From Streptomyces mesophilus (GTDB lineage: Bacteria > Actinomycetota > Actinomycetes > Streptomycetales > Streptomycetaceae): a DNA stretch of 64,000 bases. Shown here one piece after another: positions 29,861 through 37,067 of this stretch (position 1 is its first letter; each line of letters starts with the position of its first letter). A program made the translations under genes and the position numbers. Location of the stretch: positions 1-64,000 of the forward strand of contig NZ_JAAKZW010000002.1 in NCBI RefSeq assembly GCF_011044995.1, in the 5' to 3' direction. The notes under the pieces were generated by a model. The model saw nothing but the letters and a program-made list of their open reading frames with translations. It was not told the origin of the DNA and ran no database searches.

Positions 29861-30171
29861 GAGTCGCGCTGCACACCCGGGTCCGTGCGGACCGGATCGA
29901 CGAGTACGAGGCCGCGCATCGCGAGGTGCCGGGGGAACTCGTCGCCGCGATCCGGGCGGCGGGCGCGCACTCCTGGACGATCTGGCGCAGCGGCACGGAC
30001 CTCTTCCACCTCCTCGAATGCGAGGACTACGCCGCGCTGCTCGCCGCACTGGAGAAGCTGCCGGTCAACATCGCCTGGCAGGCCCGCATGGCCGAGCTCC
30101 TGGACGTGATCCACGACTACTCGGCGGAAGGCTCGGACGCCTCGCTGCCGGTTGTGTGGGAGCTGCCGTGA
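29857..30171 (+). CDS. L-rhamnose/L-fucose mutarotase-like protein
   Basis: 104 aa, again with an ATGA overlap. It belongs to the RhaM-type mutarotase family (dimeric alpha-beta barrel): ALHTRVRADRIDEYEAAHRE, SWTIWRSG and LFHLLECEDY carry the conserved His, Tyr and Trp residues. It interconverts anomers so the dehydrogenase receives its preferred form. L-fucose is likely here from context; RhaM itself acts on rhamnose. Its 3' end (VWELP-stop) is partly duplicated in the next 26 bp. Confidence 0.87.
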   Translation: MRVALHTRVRADRIDEYEAAHREVPGELVAAIRAAGAHSWTIWRSGTDLFHLLECEDYAALLAALEKLPVNIAWQARMAELLDVIHDYSAEGSDASLPVVWELP

Positions 30172-30198
30172 CGACCATGGTGCGGGAGCTGCCGTGAC
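30154..30198 (+). repeat. 26-bp tandem duplication at the mutarotase/lactonase junction
   Basis: Two 19-nt copies of GTGYGGGAGCTGCCGTGAC at 30154-30172 and 30180-30198 (18/19 identical). The first contains the mutarotase stop; the second supplies GGGAG and the GTG start of the lactonase. The other junctions of this operon overlap by 4 bp, so the duplication probably displaced an original GTGA overlap. Confidence 0.8.
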
Positions 30199-31045
30199 CC
30201 TCGTCGACGCGCATCACCACGTGTGGGACCTCGCGGTCCGCGACCAGGACTGGATCACCGGCCCCGAACTGGCCCCGATCCGCCGGGACTTCACCCTCGC
30301 CGACCTGGAACCGGAGGCCCGGGCGGCGGAGGTCTCCGCCACCGTCCTGGTCCAGACGGTCACCGTGGCGGACGAGACCCCCGAGTTCCTGGCCCTGGCC
30401 GCCGCGAGCGACCTGGTCGCGGGAGTCGTCGGCTGGACCGACCTCACCGCCCCGGATGTCGCGGACGAACTGGCACGGCTGCGCGAACTCCCGGGCGGCG
30501 CACACCTGGTGGGCATCCGGCACCAGGTCCAGGGCGAGCCCGACCCCGGGTGGCTGCTGCGTCCGGACGTACGCAGAGGACTGGTCGCGGTCGCCGGCGC
30601 GGGCCTCGCGTACGACCTGGTGGTGAAACCGCACCAGCTGGCGGCCTGCGTGCAGGCGGCCGCGGGACTTCCCGAGCTGACCTTCGTCCTCGACCACCTC
30701 GGCAAACCGGCGATCGCGGACGGCGGGCTGGAGCCCTGGGCCTTTGACGTGCGGGCCCTTGCCGCACTGCCCAACACCGTCGCCAAGCTCTCGGGCCTGG
30801 CGACCGAGGCGGACTGGGCGCGCTGGACGGTGCGCGATCTGCGCCCGTACGCCGAGACGGCCCTGGAGGCCTTCGGGCCCGCGCGGCTGATGTTCGGCTC
30901 GGACTGGCCGGTGTGCCGGCTCGCGGCCTCGTACGGGGAAGTCCTCGACACCGCGCGGGAGTTGACCGCCGGCCTCGACGAGAGCGAGCGTCGGGAAATC
31001 TTCGCCGGAACGGCGAGGCGGGTCTACGGGCTCTCAGCGCTCTGA
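30194..31045 (+). CDS. L-fuconolactonase (amidohydrolase superfamily)
   Basis: 283 aa from GTG 30194 with GGGAG about 5 bp upstream. It hydrolyses L-fucono-1,5-lactone to L-fuconate. Amidohydrolase_2 features are DAHHHVWDL (H6, H8 metal/substrate ligands), VLVQTVTVADETPEFL, the mid-protein HLGKP and the C-terminal GSDWPVC with the catalytic Asp. Length and motif order match the COG3618 lactonases. It is the last gene of the operon; its end lies in a 23-bp tandem repeat shared with the convergent gene. Confidence 0.92.
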   Translation: MTLVDAHHHVWDLAVRDQDWITGPELAPIRRDFTLADLEPEARAAEVSATVLVQTVTVADETPEFLALAAASDLVAGVVGWTDLTAPDVADELARLRELPGGAHLVGIRHQVQGEPDPGWLLRPDVRRGLVAVAGAGLAYDLVVKPHQLAACVQAAAGLPELTFVLDHLGKPAIADGGLEPWAFDVRALAALPNTVAKLSGLATEADWARWTVRDLRPYAETALEAFGPARLMFGSDWPVCRLAASYGEVLDTARELTAGLDESERREIFAGTARRVYGLSAL

Positions 31046-31095
31046 CCCACGGGCTCTCAGCGCCCTGATCCACGGGCTCTCAGCGCCCTGAGGGG
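31028..31095. repeat. 23-bp tandem repeat carrying stop codons of two convergent genes
   Basis: Units begin at 31028, 31051 and 31074 (GGGCTCTCAGCGCYCTGA...CAC). Unit 1 holds the lactonase TGA; unit 3 holds the reverse-strand TGA of the lipase maturation factor. The core TCAGCGCCCTGA reads as a stop on both strands, so each unit is a bidirectional stop module. Confidence 0.8.
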
Positions 31096-32534
31096 TCCGG
31101 GGTCTCCGCGGTGCTCCGGGGCGTGTCGAGCCGCGTCGGCGGCAGGAACTCCCGTACGTAGGCCCGCTGCCACCACGCCCCGGTCGCCCGCAGCTCGTCC
31201 CAGGTCGTATAGCGGTAGCGGTACACGCGCGCCCGGACGAAGCGCGGCGGCGCGTCGGGGAACGGGTTGTGGCGCAGCAGCCGCAGCGTGTCCCGGTCGC
31301 CGTCGAGCAGCCGTTCCACGAACGGTCCGAACCAGCTGCGGGCATACGCGGGGGAGAGCGCCGCGAACCACATCATCCAGTCGAGCCGCAGATGGTACGG
31401 GGCGAACTGGCGGGGCAGCCGGGTGAGTTCACCTGGCTTGCCGTGGAAGCCGTACTCCTTCCAGCCGGCCCCGTCCGGCAGCGGGACCGCTTCCTCGGTG
31501 CCCTCGACCGCGATCTCCTGACGGACGCGCCCGACCGTGCCGAACGCGCCGTAGGTGTTGACCAGATGGAGCGGGTCGAAGGAGGTGTTCATGACCTGGC
31601 GGCGGGAGAGCAGATTGCGCGCCGGGCGGTAGCTCAGGACGAGGACCAGCGCCGTCACGGCAAGGACGAGGACCTCGTGCCAGAGAGGAGGCCGGGACAG
31701 CGCGGGCGGTGCGCCCGTCACCGGCGTGAAGTCGATCGCGGAGACCGCGAGCGCGATCGTCAGCCAGTTCAGCCAGGCGAAGTTGCCGGACAGGACCAGC
31801 CACAGCTGGGTGAGGGCCATGACGGCCGCCGCGTACGAGGCGACGGGCTGTGGAGTGAACAGCAGGAACGGCAGAGCGAGTTGGGTGACGTGGTTCGCCG
31901 CCGCCTCGACCCGGTGCAAGGGCCTGGGCAGATGGTGGAAGAACCAGCTCAGCGGGCCCGGCATCGGCTGGGTCTCGTGGTGGTAGTCCAGACAGGTCAG
32001 CTTGCGCCAGCACGCGTCCCCGCGCAGTTTGATCAGCCCGGCGCCGAACTCCACCCGGAACAGCACCCAGCGCAGCAGGAAGAGGACCAGGAGCGGCGGG
32101 GCCAGATCGTGCGGGCCGAGGAAGACCGCGAGGAAGCCGACCTCGAGAAGCAGCGACTCCCAGCCGAAGCCGTACCAGGTCTGCCCCACGTTCACGATCG
32201 AGAGATAGAGCAGCCAGGGCAGTGCCCACAGCACCATGCCCGCCCACAGGGGCAGTTCGGCGTCCAAGCCCGCCAGGAGGGCGAGCGAGCACAGAACTCC
32301 CGTCCAGGCGACGGCCGCGAACAGGCGGTCCGAGTAGCGCAGCTGGAACAGGCTCGGCGCCCGCCAAAACGGCACCCGCGCCACGAACCGGGGCACCGGC
32401 AGCATGCCCCGCTCACCGATCAGCGCACGGAACTGCAGGGCCGCGCCGAGAAAGGCCAGCAGATACACGGCGGCGAGCACCCGCTGGAAGACGAGGCGGG
32501 CGAGCCAGTAGTCGGGCGCCGTGAACCACTCCAC
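31080..32534 (-). CDS. Lipase maturation factor family membrane protein
   Basis: 484 aa from the GTG at 32532-32534, chosen because homologues begin at (V/M)EWFTAPDYWLARLVFQR; the frame extends 29 codons upstream, and the ribosome site is not well placed for either. About ten membrane helices are followed by a conserved C-terminal globular domain with YHLRLDWMMWFAAL, RLPRQFAPYH and the YRYRYTTWDE segment. In vertebrates LMF1 helps lipoprotein lipase fold; bacterial roles are not established. It is divergent from the lipoprotein gene at 32616. Confidence 0.85.
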   Translation of the reverse strand: MEWFTAPDYWLARLVFQRVLAAVYLLAFLGAALQFRALIGERGMLPVPRFVARVPFWRAPSLFQLRYSDRLFAAVAWTGVLCSLALLAGLDAELPLWAGMVLWALPWLLYLSIVNVGQTWYGFGWESLLLEVGFLAVFLGPHDLAPPLLVLFLLRWVLFRVEFGAGLIKLRGDACWRKLTCLDYHHETQPMPGPLSWFFHHLPRPLHRVEAAANHVTQLALPFLLFTPQPVASYAAAVMALTQLWLVLSGNFAWLNWLTIALAVSAIDFTPVTGAPPALSRPPLWHEVLVLAVTALVLVLSYRPARNLLSRRQVMNTSFDPLHLVNTYGAFGTVGRVRQEIAVEGTEEAVPLPDGAGWKEYGFHGKPGELTRLPRQFAPYHLRLDWMMWFAALSPAYARSWFGPFVERLLDGDRDTLRLLRHNPFPDAPPRFVRARVYRYRYTTWDELRATGAWWQRAYVREFLPPTRLDTPRSTAETPDPSGR

Positions 32535-32539
32535 CTCTC

Positions 32540-32579
32540 CATTGTGGGTTGCGGGGCCCAAAACGCGATTCACACAATG
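32540..32579. promoter_or_regulatory. Inverted repeat in the divergent LMF/lipoprotein promoter gap
   Basis: CATTGTG (32540-32546) and CACAATG (32573-32579) are perfect inverted copies 26 nt apart, giving a CACAAT sequence close to each gene. TTGCGG with CACAAT at 18 bp is a possible plus-strand promoter. Tentative. Confidence 0.35.
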
Positions 32580-32615
32580 AGGGACGTACGGCCAGAAAAC
32601 AGGCGGGAGAACGGC

Positions 32616-33941
32616 GTGCACTCACCGACCAGGCGCTATGTCACAGCCCTCGCGATATCCGGAGCCCTGCTGGTCGCGGGCTGCTCCAGCGGCGGCGAGA
32701 ACGACGCGGGCGATACGGGCAGTGACAAGGAACTGTTCCTCCAGCCCGTCGCCGCGGCCGGCCCGGATCCCTTCACGGACTCGACCGCGAAGGTCACCGA
32801 GACTCCGCCCCCTGTCACCCGTACGCCGCAACCGTCGCCGACCCAGTCCGCCTCGCCCTCGCAGGCCGGGGTCAGGAGCTACCAGGGTTCGACGCCCGGT
32901 CTGTACGGCGGAACGCAGTCCGTCAGCAGCTGCGATGTCGAGCAGCAGGTCCGCTTCCTCACCGCCGACCAGGCCAAGGCCCGCGCGTTCGCGCAGGTCG
33001 AGGGGATCTCGCAGGGCGATGTCCCGAGCTGGCTGCGCGGCCTCACCCCCGTACAGCTGCGGGTCGACACCCGCGTCACCAATCACGGCTACAGCGGCGG
33101 ACAGGCCACCAGCTTCCAGTCCGTGCTCCAGGCGGGCAGCGCGGTGCTGGTCGACAACCGGGGCCTGCCGCGGGTGCGCTGCGCCTGCGGCAATCCGCTG
33201 ACGCCGCCCGCCGCTCTGCACAAGGACGCGACGCATCACGGTCAGCCGTGGCAGGGCTACCACCCCACGAACGTCATCGTGGTCAAGCCGTCCACCACCG
33301 TGATCAACAACATCACGATCATCAACATCACCAACAACACCTGGATCGAGCGGCCGATCGGCGACGACGGCGACAAGGACAAGATCGTCCCGCCGCCCAC
33401 GCCCACGCCCGACCCCACGGACATCGACCCGACGGACCCGGACGACCCGACGACCGAGCCGCCCACGGACGACCCGACCACCGACCCGGACGACCCGACC
33501 ACCGATCCGGACGACCCGACGGACGACCCGACGGGCACCGACCCGGCGGAGTCCGACAGCGCGACGCCCGACGGCGACGAGACCAGCGATACGCCGAGCC
33601 CGACCGACTGCCCGACGGTCTCCCCGACGCCCACCGCCCCCGGTGCGCCGACGCCGACCATCCCGGCCGGATGCCCGATCCCGCTGCCCGTCCCGGTGCC
33701 GGACACCGACACACCGGCGCCGGACGGCGGTGACGTCACGCAGCCGGACGGCGGCGAGAACCCGCCGCAGGAGCCGACGGACCGTACGGACATCCCGAGC
33801 CTGCCGCAGGACGAGACCGTGCCCGACGGCCCCGGTGACCAGACCGGGCCCGACACGGTCCCGGACGCCCCCGATGTCGAGCCCGGTCCTGACACCCCGT
33901 TCATCCCGGACCCGACCCTGCCGGAGTCCTTCACCGGCTGA
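32616..33941 (+). CDS. Secreted lipoprotein with a Pro/Asp/Thr-rich tail
   Basis: 441 aa from GTG 32616 with GGGAGA at 32605-32610. A lipoprotein signal ends at LLVAGCSS. Residues 75-220 form a globular domain (RSYQGSTPGLYGGTQSVSSC, FLTADQAKARAFAQ, GLPRVRCACGNPLTPP) with three cysteines, resembling DUF6777-type Streptomyces lipoproteins; that label is from memory. A curious TVINNITIINITNNTWI stretch near 228 is followed by about 190 residues rich in DPT/DDP/PTP repeats (nt 33405-33920), a likely extended wall-spanning stalk. Function unknown. Confidence 0.8.
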   Translation: MHSPTRRYVTALAISGALLVAGCSSGGENDAGDTGSDKELFLQPVAAAGPDPFTDSTAKVTETPPPVTRTPQPSPTQSASPSQAGVRSYQGSTPGLYGGTQSVSSCDVEQQVRFLTADQAKARAFAQVEGISQGDVPSWLRGLTPVQLRVDTRVTNHGYSGGQATSFQSVLQAGSAVLVDNRGLPRVRCACGNPLTPPAALHKDATHHGQPWQGYHPTNVIVVKPSTTVINNITIINITNNTWIERPIGDDGDKDKIVPPPTPTPDPTDIDPTDPDDPTTEPPTDDPTTDPDDPTTDPDDPTDDPTGTDPAESDSATPDGDETSDTPSPTDCPTVSPTPTAPGAPTPTIPAGCPIPLPVPVPDTDTPAPDGGDVTQPDGGENPPQEPTDRTDIPSLPQDETVPDGPGDQTGPDTVPDAPDVEPGPDTPFIPDPTLPESFTG

Positions 33942-33999
33942 CGGCACCCGGATCGGACCTGACGGCCCCGGATCGGGCCTGACGGCCCCCGGATCGAAC
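33938..33999 (+). repeat. 20-21-bp tandem repeat on the lipoprotein stop codon
   Basis: Three units of CTGACGGCMCCCGGATCGG type start at 33938, 33959 and 33979. The first contains the TGA stop (33939-33941); each later unit repeats the CTGA. Confidence 0.75.
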
Positions 34000-34013
34000 C
34001 CGTACACCGAATC

Positions 34014-34050
34014 TCGTCCTTCCGGCCGGACACCCCGGCCGGAAGGACGA
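34014..34050 (+). terminator. Strong hairpin between lipoprotein and TRIC genes
   Basis: A 16-bp perfect stem (CGTCCTTCCGGCCGG arm at 34015-34029 against 34035-34049, plus a T-A pair) with a 5-nt loop. The right arm contains GGAAGGA, which would be the ribosome site of an ATG at 34054. Read as a terminator, it favours the later GTG at 34120 as start of the next gene. Confidence 0.7.
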
Positions 34051-34119
34051 AGCATGGACAAGGCGGCGCGTGGTGTTCTCGGAACTCCTGCCCGTACGCC
34101 GTTTCCAGGGGGAAGCTCC

Positions 34120-34755
34120 GTGCTGCACGTCCTCTACCTCGTCGGAGTCGCCTCCTTCGCGGCCAGTGGTGTCCTCGCCGCGCACCGCGCGAACATGGAC
34201 CCCTTCGGTGGCATCGTCCTGGCCTTCGCCGCCTCCATATCCGGCGGCACCCTGCGCGACCTGATCCTCGGCCGGCACCCGCTGTACTGGACGCACGACT
34301 GGGTGCTGCTCACCGTGATCAGCTGCACGGCCGTCGCCACGATGCTCTATCTGCGGCGCTGGGAGCTGCCCCACCGCTCCCTGATGACCGTGGACGCGAT
34401 CGGCCTCGCCGTGGTGACCGTGATCGGGGCGCGGGCCGCGCTCGACGCCGGGGTCACCCCGTTCGCGGTCATCATTTTGGCGGTGCTCACGGGTGTCACC
34501 GGTGAAGTCGTACGCGATGTGCTGTGCGGAGAGTTCCCGCCGCTGCTCCTTCGCGAGGAGGTGTACGCGACCGCCGCCCTCGCCGGCGCCGTCGGGTACC
34601 TCCTGCTGCACTGGGCGGGCGCATCGGACACGCTCGGCACCGTGGTCGCCGCCGGTCTTGTCTTCGCCCTGCGGATGGCGGCGATCCACCGGGAGCTGCA
34701 TCTGCCGCGCCTGGCGGACTCGGCCACGAGGGCCGCGGAGCGCCGGGTCCGCTGA
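34120..34755 (+). CDS. TRIC-type/YadS family cation channel-like membrane protein
   Basis: 211 aa from GTG 34120 with GGGGGAAG upstream; an in-frame ATG at 34054 would add 22 non-hydrophobic residues and sits inside a hairpin. The protein has about seven hydrophobic helices and the two internal repeats of the UPF0126/TRIC fold, marked by GGTLRDLILGR and GEVVRDVLCGEFP. Prokaryotic TRIC proteins conduct K+ as trimers; the E. coli relative has been linked to glycine. The role here is unknown. It lies just upstream of the phosphatase gene in the same direction (53-bp gap). Confidence 0.87.
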   Translation: MLHVLYLVGVASFAASGVLAAHRANMDPFGGIVLAFAASISGGTLRDLILGRHPLYWTHDWVLLTVISCTAVATMLYLRRWELPHRSLMTVDAIGLAVVTVIGARAALDAGVTPFAVIILAVLTGVTGEVVRDVLCGEFPPLLLREEVYATAALAGAVGYLLLHWAGASDTLGTVVAAGLVFALRMAAIHRELHLPRLADSATRAAERRVR

Positions 34756-34808
34756 GGGCCCCGCACGCCCAGCGCACCGGTACGGGCAAACCGTGGCAAA
34801 GTGGACGC

Positions 34809-36851
34809 ATGTCCGAGCCGGACCGCTGGCCTGCGCCGCCCGAAACGATCCTCGCGCTGAACCGCACGGGCAGCTTCGACTGGGATCTCGAGAGCGGCCA
34901 GATGTACATGGATCCCGCAGCCCATGACGTCTTCGACGTGACCCCGGACGAATACGACAGCCGGCCTGAGGCGCTGGGTGTCCGCGTACCGCCGCACGAG
35001 GCCCACCGTCTGGACGCCGTGGTCTCCGAAGCGCTCAAGAACGGCAGCCGGACCTACGGCGCCTACTTCCGGCTGCGCCGCAGGGACGGCTCGCTGCGCT
35101 GGACCCATACCCAGGGCTACATCTGCCGCGACGACAACGGACGGCCGCGCCGGATCCTCGGCATCATCCGGGACGCCGAGGAGGAACTGCTCGAAACCCG
35201 GATCCGGATGGAGCACGACGCCGAGACCCGCCGCCAGACCAGCATCGTCGAGGGCACCACGGCGGCCCTGGCCCACGCCCGCACCGTGCAGGACGTCATC
35301 GACGTACTCGACGAGACCCAGGGCCTGGCGAACCTCGGCGCGGCGAGCCTGGTCATGGGCCTGGTCGAGGCGGGCCGTATCCATCTCATCGCCGAGGGCC
35401 CGCCGGGCGCGTTCGTCCCCGGCACGCGGTTCACACGGATCGACGAGTCGTACCCGATGAGCGAAGTCGTGCGGACGCTCGCGCCGCGGTTCATCGAGAG
35501 CCGCGAGGACTTCGCGGACTCCTATCCCCTCCTGTGGCCGCACATCAGCCACCTCAACATCACGTCGGCCGCGTATCTGCCGCTGATCGCGCAGGCCCGT
35601 CCGATCGGCGCGCTCGGGCTGCTCTACCAGGACAAGACCGGCTTCACGGCCGACGAACGCAACCTCCTGGTCGCGCTCGGCAGCAGCATCGCGCAGTCGC
35701 TTCAGCGCGCCATGTTCTACGAGCAGGAGAAGGACCTCGCCGCGGGTCTGCAGCAGGCGATGCTGCCGCGCTCCATCCCCGCCGTCGACGGCGCGGAGAT
35801 CGCGGTGCGCTATCGCTCGGCGAAGCTGGGCCGGGATATCGGCGGTGACTGGTACGACGTGATCCCGCTGCCCGGCGGGAAGGTCGGCGCGGTCATCGGC
35901 GACGTCCAGGGGCACGACACCCATGCGGCCGCGGTCATGGGCCAGTTGAGGATCGTGCTGCGTGCGTACGCCGCCGAGGGGCACACGCCCGCCACGGTCA
36001 TGGCCCGCGCCTCCGTCTTCCTGCACGAACTCGACACGGACCGGTTCGCGACCTGCCTCTACGTCCAGGCGGACCTCACCACGGGAGTCGTCCAGCTCGT
36101 ACGGGCCGGCCATATCGATCCGCTGCTTCGCGCCAAGGACGGCACGTGCCGGCGCGCGCCCGTGGCCGGGGGCCTGCCGCTCGGTCTCTCCGCCGAGTTC
36201 GGGCGCCTGGAGTATCCGGTCACCACCCTCGAACTCGACCCGGGCCAGACCCTGTTGCTGTGCACCGACGGCCTGGTCGAAGAGCCCGGGCACGACCTCG
36301 ACGAGGGCGTGCAGTCCCTCACCGCGCAGGTCGCGTCGGGGCCCGCCGACCTCGAGGCGCTCGCCGAGCGGCTTGTCGAGGACGCCGACCGGCGCGGCGG
36401 CGACGACGACGCGGCCCTGCTCCTGCTGCGCCGCCGGGGTTCCGCCGCCCCCAAGTCCGGCGGCCGGCTGCAGCAGCATGTCGCGCCGAACGACCCGATG
36501 GCGCTGCGGGAGGCCCGCCATATGGTCCGCGCGGCCGTACGCGCCTGGGGCGCCCGCGACCGCTCCGACGAAATCGAGCTGGTCGCCGACGAGTTGGTCA
36601 CCAACGCCCTGATGCACACCGAAGGGGCCGCGATCATCACGTTGCGCGTCCTGTCCGGAGTCGAACGCCGGATGCGCGTCGAGGTCGAGGACACCTCCAG
36701 CGCCCTGCCCCGCCGCCGCGAAGCCGGCGAGGAAGGCGTCTCGGGCCGCGGCCTCCTCCTGGTCGACCGCCTCGCCGACGTCTGGGGCGTGGAGTCCCGG
36801 GGGAGCGGCAAGGCCGTCTGGTGCGAGTTCACAGTCCCGAACCGCGACTGA
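34809..36851 (+). CDS. PAS-GAF-SpoIIE phosphatase with a HATPase (RsbW-like) domain
   Basis: 680 aa from ATG 34809. Order of domains: PAS (10-125, FDWDLESGQMYMDPA), GAF (150-305), PP2C/SpoIIE serine phosphatase (330-545) with metal-binding motifs IGGDWYDV, IGDVQGHD, CTDGLVEE and DDAALLL, and a C-terminal GHKL ATPase (555-680, ELVADELVTNALMH; GRGLLLVDRLADVWGV). One protein thus combines a sensor, an anti-anti-sigma phosphatase and a possible anti-sigma kinase, a layout common and numerous in Streptomyces. No anti-sigma antagonist (STAS) gene is adjacent, so its partner is elsewhere. Confidence 0.93.
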   Translation: MSEPDRWPAPPETILALNRTGSFDWDLESGQMYMDPAAHDVFDVTPDEYDSRPEALGVRVPPHEAHRLDAVVSEALKNGSRTYGAYFRLRRRDGSLRWTHTQGYICRDDNGRPRRILGIIRDAEEELLETRIRMEHDAETRRQTSIVEGTTAALAHARTVQDVIDVLDETQGLANLGAASLVMGLVEAGRIHLIAEGPPGAFVPGTRFTRIDESYPMSEVVRTLAPRFIESREDFADSYPLLWPHISHLNITSAAYLPLIAQARPIGALGLLYQDKTGFTADERNLLVALGSSIAQSLQRAMFYEQEKDLAAGLQQAMLPRSIPAVDGAEIAVRYRSAKLGRDIGGDWYDVIPLPGGKVGAVIGDVQGHDTHAAAVMGQLRIVLRAYAAEGHTPATVMARASVFLHELDTDRFATCLYVQADLTTGVVQLVRAGHIDPLLRAKDGTCRRAPVAGGLPLGLSAEFGRLEYPVTTLELDPGQTLLLCTDGLVEEPGHDLDEGVQSLTAQVASGPADLEALAERLVEDADRRGGDDDAALLLLRRRGSAAPKSGGRLQQHVAPNDPMALREARHMVRAAVRAWGARDRSDEIELVADELVTNALMHTEGAAIITLRVLSGVERRMRVEVEDTSSALPRRREAGEEGVSGRGLLLVDRLADVWGVESRGSGKAVWCEFTVPNRD

Positions 36852-37067
36852 GCCCGAACCGCCGCTGCTCGTGCGGGAGTACGCGCCCGGCTGCCCCTCC
36901 GACGGCTGACGCGTCGCCACAGGTTCAACCTCTGCACGGCGTAATCAAGCCGTCCGCACCTGTTTCCCGTCCCGTTCCCTCCGGCCCCTAGCGCCCCGAT
37001 GTGACCACGACGATGCTGACGCGCGACATCTGCCCCCAGGGCAACTCGCCGTCACGCAGGAGTAGTT

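Noticed and set aside
33405..33920. Regular GACCCGACG-type repeats considered as a CRISPR or DNA repeat element
   Set aside because: They are codon-phase repeats encoding a Asp/Pro/Thr-rich protein stalk, without spacers of constant length or unrelated sequence.
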